Source: an uncultured Oscillospiraceae bacterium (GTDB lineage Bacteria > Bacillota > Clostridia > Oscillospirales > Acutalibacteraceae). From it: DNA of 15,301 nucleotides. The notes beneath the pieces were generated by a model. That model worked only from the letters and a program-made list of their open reading frames with translations. It made no database searches and had not been told where the DNA came from. Both the position numbers and the translations under genes were made by a program. The stretch is taken from the NCBI GenBank assembly GCA_900543525.1, contig UQRS01000053.1, positions 1-15,301 on the forward strand, given 5' to 3'. Shown here piece after piece: positions 1-7,208 of the stretch. Positions within the stretch are counted from its first letter, which is position 1, and each line of letters begins with the position of its first letter.

Positions 1-55
1 CGCCGATCTCGTCAATCAGGGAGATCACATTGTCGATCGCCTCCTGATCAATGGC
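1..55. repeat. Left copy of the 55-bp terminal inverted repeat
   Basis: These 55 bases are the exact reverse complement of 15247-15301, and the match stops at base 56. In both places the coding strand reads through the window edge in the same frame of a surface-protein repeat. Confidence 0.97.
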
Positions 56-1537
56 CGGGGTCGGATTGAACAGCTCTGCAACCTCTTCCTCCGTCTTGGC
101 GCTTCCATAGATCTGGAAGGAAGCGACGCGGCCATTCAGCTTGCCGTCGGACGACCACTGATCGAAGATGCTGACCGGAGCACCAATGTTGTACTGTGCA
201 TTATAGCTGCCGAAGGTCGCAACATCCTTCATATCGGCCGGCATTTCTCTGACCAGCTTGCGCTCGCCGTTGACATACAGGGAGAGGGAGTTGGTCGCAT
301 AATCCTGAGTCATAGTAACCATCATCCAGCTGCCGGTTCCGGGGTAGGCGTTGTCGCCATCGTCGGTCGCCTTGCTGCCGTAAACCATATTGTAATGCAC
401 GGCATGCGCGGTGCTGTACTGCATGACCAGGCCGTAGCCGACTACCCTGCCGTAGGAGAAGTAGTGCGACCACTCTTTAAAGCTGTCGACGCTGAGCCAC
501 ATGTTGATGGTCATGCCGGTATCGGTGTGGATAAAGGGATCATAGTCCTCGCCTCTCCAGCGGATGGCGGTTTCGCCGTTCAGCTTGGCGGAGGCAGTTC
601 CATCCTCCCGACCCTCGCCGATCTCAACGCCGGTCATGTCGACCGTGAGGTTACCGGTCTTGTCCGCGAGGGAAGCCTCTCCATTATACGCGGAGAAGTC
701 GAGGTCGAGCAGCAGACCGCTGCTGACCGAAGGCTGCTCCGGCTCGACATAGGTCGAATCATACAGCTTGGCAATTTCCGAGTCGGTCAGGGCACGTCCG
801 TAAATGGCGCAGGAGCCGATCAGACCGTTCAGCTTGCCGTCGCCGCTCCAGTAATCCCAGCAGTTGTTCCTGTCGATCGGCGCGCCGAGGTTGTAGGAAG
901 CGTTGTAGCTGGCGCCATCCTCGGTATAGGTGGCGACATCCTTCATAGTGTAATTCCAAACCGAAGCCTGAATCAGCTGCCCGTTGACATAGACGGAAAG
1001 CAGCTTGGTGCTGTAGTCCTGTTTTACGGTTACCATGGCCCAGGTGTTGATGCCGGGATAGCCGGTGCTCTCCTTCATCTGGGGATGGGTTCCATAGCTC
1101 AGCTTGGGGTTGGCTGCGGCGGTGCCGGTGTACTGGCAGATCATGCCGTAATCCTGCCGGCGGCCATAAGCGAACCACTGCGTCCACTCTTTATACTCCG
1201 CGATGTTGTACCAGACCGAGAGGGTAAATCCCGTGTCGGTCAGCGCGAAAGGATCGTAGTCGTCGCCTCTCCACCGGATGGCGTCGGTGCCGTCCAGCTG
1301 GGCGGCCTTGGTGCCGTCCTCCCGACCTTCGCCAACCTCAATGCCGGTCATGTCGACCGTGAGGTTGCCGGTTTTGTCGGTGAGGGTCGCCTCTCCGTTA
1401 TAATCGGAGAAGTCAAGGTCGAGCAGCAGGTCGCTTTCGCTGATGACCGCGCTGACGCTCGGAATGCTGGTGGCGGCAAACATACTGATCAGCATGGCAG
1501 CCGAAAGTATGCAGGCCAGAATGCGTTTTGCTTTCAT
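1..1537 (-). CDS. Secreted two-domain LamG-like surface protein, 3' end beyond the window
   Basis: This gene starts at ATG 1537 and runs off the left edge, giving 512 visible residues. The start follows a textbook AAGGAGG with a 6-base gap. Residues 1-30 form a signal peptide (basic MKAKR, hydrophobic core, cleavage likely after SVSA), so the protein is exported. Two LamG/concanavalin-A-like domains follow, roughly residues 37-260 and 275-495. Each opens with LLLDLDFS.YNGEA, continues with TGNLTVDMTG and IRWRG(D/E)DYDPF, and ends with a DGKLNG..(G/A)S..IYG strand and an E-rich helix. This is the Laminin_G_3 pattern, and such domains usually bind carbohydrate. The last residues (AIDQEAIDNV...) begin a helical repeat also found in the surface gene at the right edge. 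No catalytic residues are visible, so adhesion or glycan binding is inferred. I found no convincing promoter upstream. Confidence 0.88.
   Translation of the reverse strand, partial: MKAKRILACILSAAMLISMFAATSIPSVSAVISESDLLLDLDFSDYNGEATLTDKTGNLTVDMTGIEVGEGREDGTKAAQLDGTDAIRWRGDDYDPFALTDTGFTLSVWYNIAEYKEWTQWFAYGRRQDYGMICQYTGTAAANPKLSYGTHPQMKESTGYPGINTWAMVTVKQDYSTKLLSVYVNGQLIQASVWNYTMKDVATYTEDGASYNASYNLGAPIDRNNCWDYWSGDGKLNGLIGSCAIYGRALTDSEIAKLYDSTYVEPEQPSVSSGLLLDLDFSAYNGEASLADKTGNLTVDMTGVEIGEGREDGTASAKLNGETAIRWRGEDYDPFIHTDTGMTINMWLSVDSFKEWSHYFSYGRVVGYGLVMQYSTAHAVHYNMVYGSKATDDGDNAYPGTGSWMMVTMTQDYATNSLSLYVNGERKLVREMPADMKDVATFGSYNAQYNIGAPVSIFDQWSSDGKLNGRVASFQIYGSAKTEEEVAELFNPTPAIDQEAIDNVISLIDEIG
603..715 (-). 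repeat. Intragenic direct repeat, copy in LamG domain 2
   Basis: These 113 bases match 1317-1429 without gaps at an offset of 714 bases (238 codons). I counted 14 mismatches by hand. They encode the first strands of the second LamG domain. The repeat records a duplication of the whole domain. Confidence 0.85.
1317..1429 (-). repeat. Intragenic direct repeat, copy in LamG domain 1
   Basis: This is the partner of 603-715, encoding the start of the first LamG domain (LLLDLDFS to GREDGT). It keeps the reading frame and is ungapped against the other copy. Confidence 0.85.
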
Positions 1538-1721
1538 AAATATCCTCCTTAAAAACTTTTCAACTTAACAATGCACGCTGCATATTTTACTGCTTTCGTG
1601 CACGGAAAACAGAGTTTAGAAATGTTGTCATATTATGAGAACAAGTTTATATTTTTTTACACAATCTGATCATAAACTCACGTTCTGCAAATAGCAAGGA
1701 CAAAATTTGCCTAAATCAAGA

Positions 1722-1751
1722 CAAAAAATGACACGACGAACATCGTGTCAT
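1722..1751 (-). terminator. Intrinsic terminator of the proX transcript
   Basis: A perfect 9-bp stem (ATGACACGA, 1728-1736, with TCGTGTCAT, 1743-1751) closes a 6-base loop. On the minus strand it is followed at once by a run of T (complement of 1723-1728). It lies about 140 bases past the proX stop and before the LamG gene. Confidence 0.85.
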
Positions 1752-1865
1752 GGACATGTGACTTGTAGTCGAAGTTGCAGGAATATCCTGCTGTCTGCCG
1801 CCTTTATAAGGAATGCAAAGGCATAGGAAACGTCCGGCCGGTAGGGCGACAGAATGGCAGGGCAG

Positions 1866-1889
1866 TAAAGCGGTAGAGCGGTAGAGCGG
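1866..1889. repeat. Three tandem 8-bp units
   Basis: TAAAGCGG, TAGAGCGG and TAGAGCGG lie head to tail immediately beyond the proX stop codon. The array is too short to assign a role and may be slippage. Confidence 0.6.
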
Positions 1890-1890
1890 G

Positions 1891-2378
1891 TTAAAACTCC
1901 GCCATGTGGGCGGGGATGCCATGCGCCTTGAGGGGCTCGATCAGATCCTCGGTTTTAAGCAGGACGGTTGCGGTGTTGTCGTTCGGGTGTACGCCAATCA
2001 GAAAAGGTACCTTCAAAAAATGCCGTCGATAAAGACCCGCACCCGGCGCTCCGAATCGTTCAAAAGCCCGAGAGGGGTAACCGCCCCCGGAACCAGCTGC
2101 AGAATAGCCATCAGATCCTCCGGCGAGGCAAAGGAGAGCGGACGCGTGCCGTTCTGCTGCCGGAATTTTTTCAGGTCGACCCGTTTATCTCCCCTCACCG
2201 TAATCAGGTAATATGCTTTCTTTTTGTCATCCCGCACGAACAGATTTTTGGCGTCCGCCTCGGAATAGGGGATGTCGATTTGGCCAAGCTCGGCCATGTT
2301 GTAAACGGCGGCGTGCTCTGTGATCCGGTGCCAGATGTTTTTACGCTTTAGGAAAGTATAGATTTCCTGCTTGTTCAT
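1891..2378 (-). pseudogene. ProX/YbaK-type aminoacyl-tRNA deacylase, frameshifted
   Basis: The gene starts at ATG 2378 behind GGAGG (7-base gap). Members of the YbaK/ProX family hydrolyse mischarged aminoacyl-tRNA (for example Ala-tRNA-Pro) in the cytoplasm. The first 121 residues read as this family: the N-terminal MNKQEIYTFLKRKNI helix, then NLFVRDDKKKAYYLITV, SFASPEDLM, and PGAVTPLGLLNDSERRVRVF. The frame then hits TGA at 2013-2015, directly after a run of six A on the plus strand (2015-2020). One more base in that run restores LKVPFLIGVHPNDNTATVLL and the rest of the domain, ending at TAA 1891-1893. The restored length is 162 residues, normal for the family. The break may be a real mutation, a sequencing or assembly error, or, less likely, a site where slippage rescues the frame. 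The gene sits behind the purB terminator, and I saw no clear promoter of its own. Confidence 0.85.
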
Positions 2379-2465
2379 ACTGCGGCCTCCAATTTGTCCT
2401 GTGCGTTCGGAGTTTACGGCGACACCCCGGCCGGAGGCGTCCCATGCTCTTCTGTATGTTTTAAG

Positions 2466-2508
2466 AGAAAACGGCACCCGAAAAATCCGATCGTTTTTCG
2501 GGTGCCGT
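2466..2508 (-). terminator. Intrinsic terminator of purB
   Basis: Perfect 15-bp arms (2471-2485 and 2494-2508) close an 8-base loop. The minus-strand copy continues into TTTTCTCTT. It lies about 130 bases beyond the purB stop. The sequence between 2509 and 2639 shows no gene. Confidence 0.85.
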
Positions 2509-2639
2509 GTCGGTTGTGCAAAAAAGTTTTTTCATGCTCCGGAAAGCGGTTCGCCAATACATAGCGCGCGAAAAGCCCGCTCCCGCTTCGCGCAGTGTGA
2601 GAAAGCGCCCGGAGTATATGTTCGGCCGCCTTTCCGGGC

Positions 2640-4070
2640 CTATACGTTGATTTCCACCTCAATGCCGAGGAGGTCGGCGTTCTCCTCCAGAATCGGGCGG
2701 ATAACCTCCTCCACAAACTCGGCCGTCTGCTGCGGGGCGCGGCCGACGAAATTCTCCGGCTTTAAGACGTGGAGAATTTCCTCCTTCGTCATGCCGAAAA
2801 CCGGGTCGGCCGCGATCCGGTCGACCAGATCATTCTCCAGCCCCTCCTCCTTCACACGGCGGGAGGCGGCCATCGAATGCACCCGGATGCGTTCATGCAG
2901 CTCCTGCCGGTCGCCGCCTTTTTTGACCGCCTGCATCATAATATTTTCGGTGGCCATGAAGGGCAGCTCCTTCCACAGCCGCTGCTCGATCACCTTCGGA
3001 TATACCACCAGCCCGTCCACTACATTGATATACAGGCTGAGAATCGCGTCGATGGCGAGGAAGGCCTCCGGCACGCTGATACGTTTGTTGGCCGAGTCGT
3101 CGAGGGTGCGCTCAAACCACTGGGTTGCGGCGGTGATGGCCGGGTTGACGGTGTCGGCGATCACGTACCGCGCAAGGGAGGAAATCCGCTCGCTGCGCAT
3201 GGGATTGCGTTTGTACGCCATGGCAGAGGAGCCGATCTGATGCTTTTCGAAGGGTTCCTCCACCTCCTTCAAATGCTGGAGCAGGCGCAGGTCGTTGGAG
3301 AATTTCATCGCGCTCTGGGCAATGCCGCTCAGGGTATTCAGCACAAAGCTGTCCACCTTGCGGGAGTAGGTCTGCCCCGAAACCGGCTGGCAGGCGTCAA
3401 ATCCCATCTTTTCGGCGATTTTGCGGTCGAGGGCGCGCACCTTCTCATGATCGCCCTCGAACAGCTCGAGGAAGCTGGCCTGCGTGCCGGTCGTCCCTTT
3501 GGAGCCAAGCAGCTTCATGGAAGAAAGGCGATGCTCCAGCTCCTCCAGATCCAGCACGAGGTCGTACAGCCAGAGGGCGGCGCGCTTGCCTACCGTCGTC
3601 GGCTGCGCCGGCTGAAAATGCGTAAAGGCCAGCGTCGGCTGATCCTTTTGCGCCAAAGCAAATTTGGACAGCTCGGCGATCAGGTTGACCAGCTTGCGTT
3701 TGACAAGGCGCAGCGCCTCGGTCATAATGATAATGTCGGTGTTGTCCCCGACGTAGCAGGAGGTCGCACCGAGGTGGATGATGCCCTTGGCCTTCGGGCA
3801 CTTCAGCCCGTAGGTGTAGACATGCGCCATTACGTCGTGGCGTACCTCCTTCTCCCTTGCGGCGGCTGCGTCATAATCAATGTCGGTGATGTGCGCTTTC
3901 ATCTCGGCAAGCTGCTCATCGGTGATGGGCAGGCCAAGCTCCTGCTCCGCCTCGGCCAGAGCGACCCAGAGCCGCCGCCAGGTGGAAAATTTCATATCGG
4001 GGGAAAAGAGATACTGCATCTCCTTACTTGCATAACGCGAACAAAGCGGACTTTCATAGCTGTTTTTCAT
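2640..4070 (-). CDS. purB: Adenylosuccinate lyase
   Basis: This 476-residue enzyme cleaves SAICAR to AICAR and adenylosuccinate to AMP, each releasing fumarate, in cytoplasmic purine synthesis. The fumarase/aspartase-superfamily signature is SSAMAYKRNPMRSE at residues 281-294. Other family landmarks are VRHDVMAHV (76-84), TSCYVGDNTD (103-112) and THFQPAQPTTVGKR (150-163), which carry the active-site His and substrate contacts. The length and the YKRNPMRSER..SLAR wording resemble the human-type ADSL branch more than the shorter Bacillus-type PurB. The usual Pro of SSAMP is Ala here. Start ATG 4070 follows GGAGG with a 9-base gap. The gene stands alone on its transcript, with its own promoter (4133-4161) and terminator (2466-2508). 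The stop codon is TAG. Confidence 0.97.
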   Translation of the reverse strand: MKNSYESPLCSRYASKEMQYLFSPDMKFSTWRRLWVALAEAEQELGLPITDEQLAEMKAHITDIDYDAAAAREKEVRHDVMAHVYTYGLKCPKAKGIIHLGATSCYVGDNTDIIIMTEALRLVKRKLVNLIAELSKFALAQKDQPTLAFTHFQPAQPTTVGKRAALWLYDLVLDLEELEHRLSSMKLLGSKGTTGTQASFLELFEGDHEKVRALDRKIAEKMGFDACQPVSGQTYSRKVDSFVLNTLSGIAQSAMKFSNDLRLLQHLKEVEEPFEKHQIGSSAMAYKRNPMRSERISSLARYVIADTVNPAITAATQWFERTLDDSANKRISVPEAFLAIDAILSLYINVVDGLVVYPKVIEQRLWKELPFMATENIMMQAVKKGGDRQELHERIRVHSMAASRRVKEEGLENDLVDRIAADPVFGMTKEEILHVLKPENFVGRAPQQTAEFVEEVIRPILEENADLLGIEVEINV

Positions 4071-4132
4071 GATCTGTGTCCTCCAAACCGTTTCGCCGCG
4101 GCCGCGGCCTTTGCTTTTTTTCTGTCAGAAAT

Positions 4133-4161
4133 ATTATACATAGAAAAGCCGCCAAAGTCCA
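4133..4161 (-). promoter_or_regulatory. purB promoter
   Basis: On the minus strand TGGACT (4156-4161) and a consensus TATAAT (4133-4138) are separated by 17 bases. The expected start of transcription is about 55 bases before the purB ATG. It is back to back with the galE promoter, the two -35 boxes being 22 bases apart. Confidence 0.75.
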
Positions 4162-4183
4162 GTATTTTCATAAATTCATTTGA

Positions 4184-4211
4184 TTGACAAAAGTCCGGAT
4201 TCCTGTATAAT
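4184..4211 (+). promoter_or_regulatory. galE promoter
   Basis: A consensus TTGACA (4184-4189) and a consensus TATAAT (4206-4211) are separated by 16 bases. This predicts transcription from about 4218 and a leader of about 70 bases. TATACT at 4217-4222 is a weaker alternative -10. Confidence 0.9.
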
Positions 4212-4238
4212 TGAGGTATACTAAGCGTAAAAATATAT

Positions 4239-4261
4239 TTTGATCGGCAGACCCGATCAAA
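4239..4261 (+). promoter_or_regulatory. Dyad in the galE leader
   Basis: TTTGATCGG (4239-4247) and CCGATCAAA (4253-4261) form a perfect 9-bp inverted repeat around a 5-base centre, just downstream of the predicted galE start of transcription. There is no T run after it, so it is not a terminator. It could be an operator or a leader RNA hairpin. The binding factor is unknown. Confidence 0.55.
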
Positions 4262-4288
4262 CCTATAAGGCGGAAGGATGGACAGCAT

Positions 4289-5302
4289 ATGGCGATTCTG
4301 ATTACCGGCGGCGCCGGCTATATCGGCAGCCACACCTGCGTGGAGCTGCAAAACAGCGGCTACGATATTGTGGTCGTCGACAACCTCTCCAACTCTAAAA
4401 AAGGTGTGCTCTCCCGGATTGAGGCGATCACCGGCAAGCCGGTTCGGTTTTATCAGGCTGACGTCCTGGATAGAGAGGCCCTGCGGGAAATTTTCCGGAA
4501 AGAGAAGATCGAGGCGGTGATTCACTTCGCCGGACTCAAGGCGGTCGGTGAGTCGGTGCAGATTCCCCTGGCCTATTACGAAAACAACATCAGCGGCACG
4601 GTCGTCCTCTGCCAGGTGATGGAGGAGTTTTCGGTGAAAAAAATCGTTTTCAGCTCCTCCGCGACCGTTTACGGCATGAGTGAGACCATGCCGCTGACCG
4701 AGGATATGCCGCTCGGCGCGATCAATCCGTATGGCCGCACCAAGCTGTTCAATGAATACATTCTGCGCGATCTGACCGTCTCCGACCCGGAGTGGAGCGT
4801 TTCTCTCCTGCGGTATTTCAATCCGATCGGCGCACATCCCAGCGGCACAATCGGGGAGGATCCCCGCGGCATTCCCAACAACCTGATGCCCTATATCGCG
4901 CAGGTGGCGGTCGGCCGGCTGGATCACCTCAACGTTTTCGGAAACGATTATCCCACGCCGGACGGAACGGGCGTGCGGGACTATATTCACGTGGTGGACC
5001 TGGCGAAGGGGCATGTCAAGGCGGTTCAGTGGGTGCTCGAAAACACCGGCTGTGACGCGGTCAACCTCGGCACCGGGCATGGCGTCAGCGTACTCGACCT
5101 CGTGCACGCATTTGAGGAGGCGACCGGCGTGCATATTCCTTATGAGATTGCGCCCCGCCGCGCCGGAGATCCGGCAACCGTATACGCCGACTGCAGCAAG
5201 GCGAAGCGCGTCCTCGGGTGGGAGGCCGAGCTGGACACCCGCCGCATGTGTGAGGACACCTGGCGCTGGCAGAAGAACAACCCGAACGGATACGTCGACT
5301 GA
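4289..5302 (+). CDS. galE: UDP-glucose 4-epimerase
   Basis: GalE interconverts UDP-glucose and UDP-galactose with a tightly bound NAD. It supplies galactosyl donors for surface glycans and closes the Leloir pathway. The 337-residue length is typical. The NAD-binding GGAGYIGSH is at residues 7-15. The short-chain dehydrogenase catalytic set is SSSATVYG (Ser124 region) and YGRTK (Tyr148, Lys152). RYFNPIGAHPSG (175-186) and RAGDPA (291-296) are UDP-sugar-contact segments. Start ATG 4289 follows a GGAAGGA-like site about 10 bases upstream. It is the only complete plus-strand gene in the window, has its own promoter and terminator, and has no galactose-utilisation neighbours, so a role in surface polysaccharide supply is plausible. 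Confidence 0.97.
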   Translation: MAILITGGAGYIGSHTCVELQNSGYDIVVVDNLSNSKKGVLSRIEAITGKPVRFYQADVLDREALREIFRKEKIEAVIHFAGLKAVGESVQIPLAYYENNISGTVVLCQVMEEFSVKKIVFSSSATVYGMSETMPLTEDMPLGAINPYGRTKLFNEYILRDLTVSDPEWSVSLLRYFNPIGAHPSGTIGEDPRGIPNNLMPYIAQVAVGRLDHLNVFGNDYPTPDGTGVRDYIHVVDLAKGHVKAVQWVLENTGCDAVNLGTGHGVSVLDLVHAFEEATGVHIPYEIAPRRAGDPATVYADCSKAKRVLGWEAELDTRRMCEDTWRWQKNNPNGYVD

Positions 5303-5313
5303 TTTTAGCGACA

Positions 5314-5370
5314 TTTTATCCGATCGGCGCATATCTGCATGGCACGATCGGGGGAGGATTCCCACGGCGG
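5314..5370 (+). pseudogene. Relic of an internal galE segment
   Basis: From 12 bases after the galE stop, this stretch resembles galE 4817-4870. In 5318-5368 aligned to 4821-4870 I count 41 identities in 50 positions plus one inserted base. Read in the matching frame it gives FYPIGAYLHGTIGGGFPR beside the galE peptide FNPIGAHPSGTIGEDPR. It is too short to function. It looks like the remains of a partial second galE copy left by duplication or replacement. Confidence 0.7.
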
Positions 5371-5449
5371 TTTTTAAAAAGTCCGAAGGGAAATTTTTAT
5401 ACAGAACGGTTTGTACAAAATGGAATGCTTTTTCAGCAAAAAAGCAGCG

Positions 5450-5490
5450 AAGCCGTCCGGGTCTTAAACCCGGACGGCTTTTGATTTTTG
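5450..5490 (+). terminator. Intrinsic terminator of galE
   Basis: AAGCCGTCCGGGT (5450-5462) and its exact complement (5468-5480) form a 13-bp stem with a 5-base loop, followed by TTGATTTTTG. On the other strand a T run lies a few bases off the stem, so it may also stop the converging lipid-kinase transcript. Confidence 0.9.
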
Positions 5491-5661
5491 CCAAATTTCA
5501 CTTTAAAGGCGGCAGGTGCGTCCTGCCGGCGCTGCATAAGTTAAGAAAGAAGAGGCCGGGTTTTAAATTCGGGATACCGTTTACCGGAATGTACACGATA
5601 ACAAAGAGCAGTGCTGCCGCCGTAACGGCCGCCGCCAATATCACCGGAAGATTCGGACAGC
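5491..5661. other. Intergenic stretch between galE terminator and P-loop kinase
   Basis: No gene is supported. On the minus strand an unstarted open frame ending at TGA 5498-5500 contains a hydrophobic run (PVILAAAVTAAALLFVIVYI). It could be the remnant of a membrane-protein C-terminus, but it has no start or ribosome binding site and overlaps the neighbouring kinase frame. Confidence 0.5.
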
Positions 5662-6237
5662 CTACCTCGACGCCTGCCGCTCTGCCGCCATCCGCGCGGC
5701 AATCTCGGCCGCAAGGCGGTCGGCGAGCGCGTCTATCTCGCTTACATAGTCGTGCTGCACCTCAAAATATCCGGGGCAGCCGCCGCACTCCTCCCGCAGC
5801 GCGCGATGAGCCTGCAGCAGTGCTTCCATCGACCGGGTTTCCGGGTACAGGCGGTGCTCAATCGCGTTCCGATGGGACAGTATATCGGCGTACCGCGCGC
5901 GGATGTACGCATCCGAGAAGCCGAGATATACCTCCAGCACGGCCGGGCGGTAAGCCTCCTCCAGCCGGGCGGTAAGCGCCGGGCGGAAATAGCACCCCTC
6001 CATAATCAGGTGCTGCCGGTTCTCGACCACCGTTTTCAGGATGCCGGACAGCACGCCCCACATCCGATCGGAGATCAGGCGGTCATCCTCCTCGGCCGAA
6101 AAATCGGCAAGGCCGCCCCGGATCAGCCCCATCTTCACATGGTCGGCCGAAAGGTAGGGAATTCCGCACTTTTCCAGAAGCCGCTGCGCCAAAAGGGTTT
6201 TGCCGGTGCAGCTTTCGCCCCCGATCAGCAAAATCAC
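5662..6237 (-). CDS. Small P-loop kinase-like protein (AAA_33/zeta-like)
   Basis: This 191-residue protein is a P-loop NTPase with Walker A GESCTGKT at residues 7-14. The second conserved element, LIMEGCYF at 77-84, sits where kinases of this fold place the Walker B or substrate-binding strand. LSADHVKMGLIRGG (29-42) matches the position of the nucleotide-kinase substrate loop. An Arg-rich lid region (YIRARYADILSHR) follows at 111-123. Such proteins phosphorylate small molecules, but the substrate cannot be read from sequence. The start is GTG 6237, supported by the GTGA overlap with the upstream gene and the residue pattern directly after it. The stop is TAG. Translational coupling suggests it acts with, or is dosed with, the lipid-kinase homologue. 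I saw no antitoxin-like partner, so a toxin role is not supported. Confidence 0.82.
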   Translation of the reverse strand: MILLIGGESCTGKTLLAQRLLEKCGIPYLSADHVKMGLIRGGLADFSAEEDDRLISDRMWGVLSGILKTVVENRQHLIMEGCYFRPALTARLEEAYRPAVLEVYLGFSDAYIRARYADILSHRNAIEHRLYPETRSMEALLQAHRALREECGGCPGYFEVQHDYVSEIDALADRLAAEIAARMAAERQASR

Positions 6238-7208
6238 AAAGCCGCCCCCGTTTCTGCCGGCGTTTCGCGCTGCGGCCGGCCTGCCTTTTCTGCCGGGGCG
6301 GCCTCCACCCTTTCCGCCGGTAAAATAAACCGCACCGCAGCGGGCAGAATCTCAATTTCCGGGTCGCGGATGGGCAAAATCTCCCCATCCAGATTCAAGG
6401 AAATCGGCCGGTCGGCGGAAATTTTCAGCCGGCGGCAGTGCGAAAAGCGGGCGATCGGCATTTTTTCAAGATGCTCGCCCCGCTTGAAAATGCGGATAAA
6501 TTTGAAAAAGGTCGGAATCGACACCCGCGGAATGCGGATAAAATCAATCCAACCGTCCGACAGGTCGGCATACGGCGCCGCCTCAAACCCGCCGCCGTAA
6601 AACCGCCCGTTGGCGGCCAGCGCAAAGGTGTAGCGGTCGTCCGGATCCTCCACCGGGAGGCCGTCCGCCGTCAGGGTAAAGCGGTGCGTCCGTTTGTGAA
6701 GCAGGCAGTAAATCAGTGAGATTTTGTAGGCCAGCGTACCGCTGACAAAGGGCAGCCGTTTGAACGCGACCATATTTTCCGCCACGGCCGAATCGTAGCC
6801 GGCCGATACGATATTCGCACTGATCCGCTCCCCGACACGCAGCAGGTCAAGCGGGATAGAGGCGCCCTGCGTCAACCGGCCGACATCCCTGAAATCCGCG
6901 AGGCTGTACTGCGGAAAGCTGCGGATGAAGTCGTTGCCCGAGCCGGTGGGAAGAACCCCTACCTCCACCTGCGGAAAGGGATACGCCGCCTCCAACACCG
7001 CGCGCAGAGTGCCGTCCCCGCCGCAGGCATAAATGCGAAGCGGCTCGCCGCTCCGGCAAGCGGAGCGGATAACCTCCCCGGCCTCGTCGGCCGAACGGGT
7101 CAGCGCAATCTTGACGTTTTGCAGTTTTAAGGCGTCGATCTGCGCCCGGATGTCGTCGGCACGGCTTTTCTTGCCGGCAGTCGGATTGATAATGAACAAA
7201 TGCGTCAT
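6234..7208 (-). CDS. Diacylglycerol/sphingosine-kinase family lipid kinase (DagK/YegS-like)
   Basis: This 324-residue protein belongs to the soluble lipid-kinase family that uses ATP to phosphorylate diacylglycerol or related lipids at the inner membrane face. In clostridia this recycles diacylglycerol released by lipoteichoic-acid synthesis. Landmarks are NPTAGKK (8-14), the nucleotide-binding GGDGT (63-67), PTGSGNDF (87-94), NGRFYGGGFEAAP (200-212) and LDGE (273-276). The family usually has about 300 residues. Start ATG 7208 follows AAAGGAG with a 10-base gap. The frame is open to 7427, but nothing in that extension looks like protein and it would bypass the ribosome binding site. The C-terminal 25 residues are Ala/Glu/Pro-rich and probably disordered. 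The stop overlaps the GTG of the next gene. The exact lipid substrate is not known. Confidence 0.92.
   Translation of the reverse strand: MTHLFIINPTAGKKSRADDIRAQIDALKLQNVKIALTRSADEAGEVIRSACRSGEPLRIYACGGDGTLRAVLEAAYPFPQVEVGVLPTGSGNDFIRSFPQYSLADFRDVGRLTQGASIPLDLLRVGERISANIVSAGYDSAVAENMVAFKRLPFVSGTLAYKISLIYCLLHKRTHRFTLTADGLPVEDPDDRYTFALAANGRFYGGGFEAAPYADLSDGWIDFIRIPRVSIPTFFKFIRIFKRGEHLEKMPIARFSHCRRLKISADRPISLNLDGEILPIRDPEIEILPAAVRFILPAERVEAAPAEKAGRPQRETPAETGAAL

Larger units (their letters stand above)
1538..1890. other. Intergenic region between the LamG gene and proX
   Basis: The 5' leader of the LamG gene and an AT-rich stretch (about 1560-1725) occupy the left part. I could not pick a confident -35/-10 pair there. 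The right part holds the minus-strand terminator at 1722-1751 and a short 8-base tandem repeat at 1866-1889. No coding sequence is supported. Confidence 0.7.

Noticed and set aside
1560..1585. Rex-type operator suggested by TTGTTAAGTTG in the LamG leader
   Set aside because: Only one half-site matches TTGTTAA; the second half of the dyad is absent.
4094..4110. GC palindromes CCGCGGCCGCGG in the purB leader as a regulatory site
   Set aside because: The sequence is low complexity in GC-rich DNA, without a matching known purine operator or riboswitch core.
4067..5494. Long open frame on the minus strand opposite galE (475 codons), and similar long frames opposite purB (2769-4187), the LamG gene (395-1552) and icd/acn (9234-11304)
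   Set aside because: They mirror real genes in GC-rich DNA, have no ribosome binding sites, and show low-complexity composition without recognisable domains.
5662..6237. Zeta-type toxin of a toxin-antitoxin pair
   Set aside because: The fold is similar, but no small antitoxin gene is adjacent, and the gene is translationally coupled to a lipid-kinase homologue.
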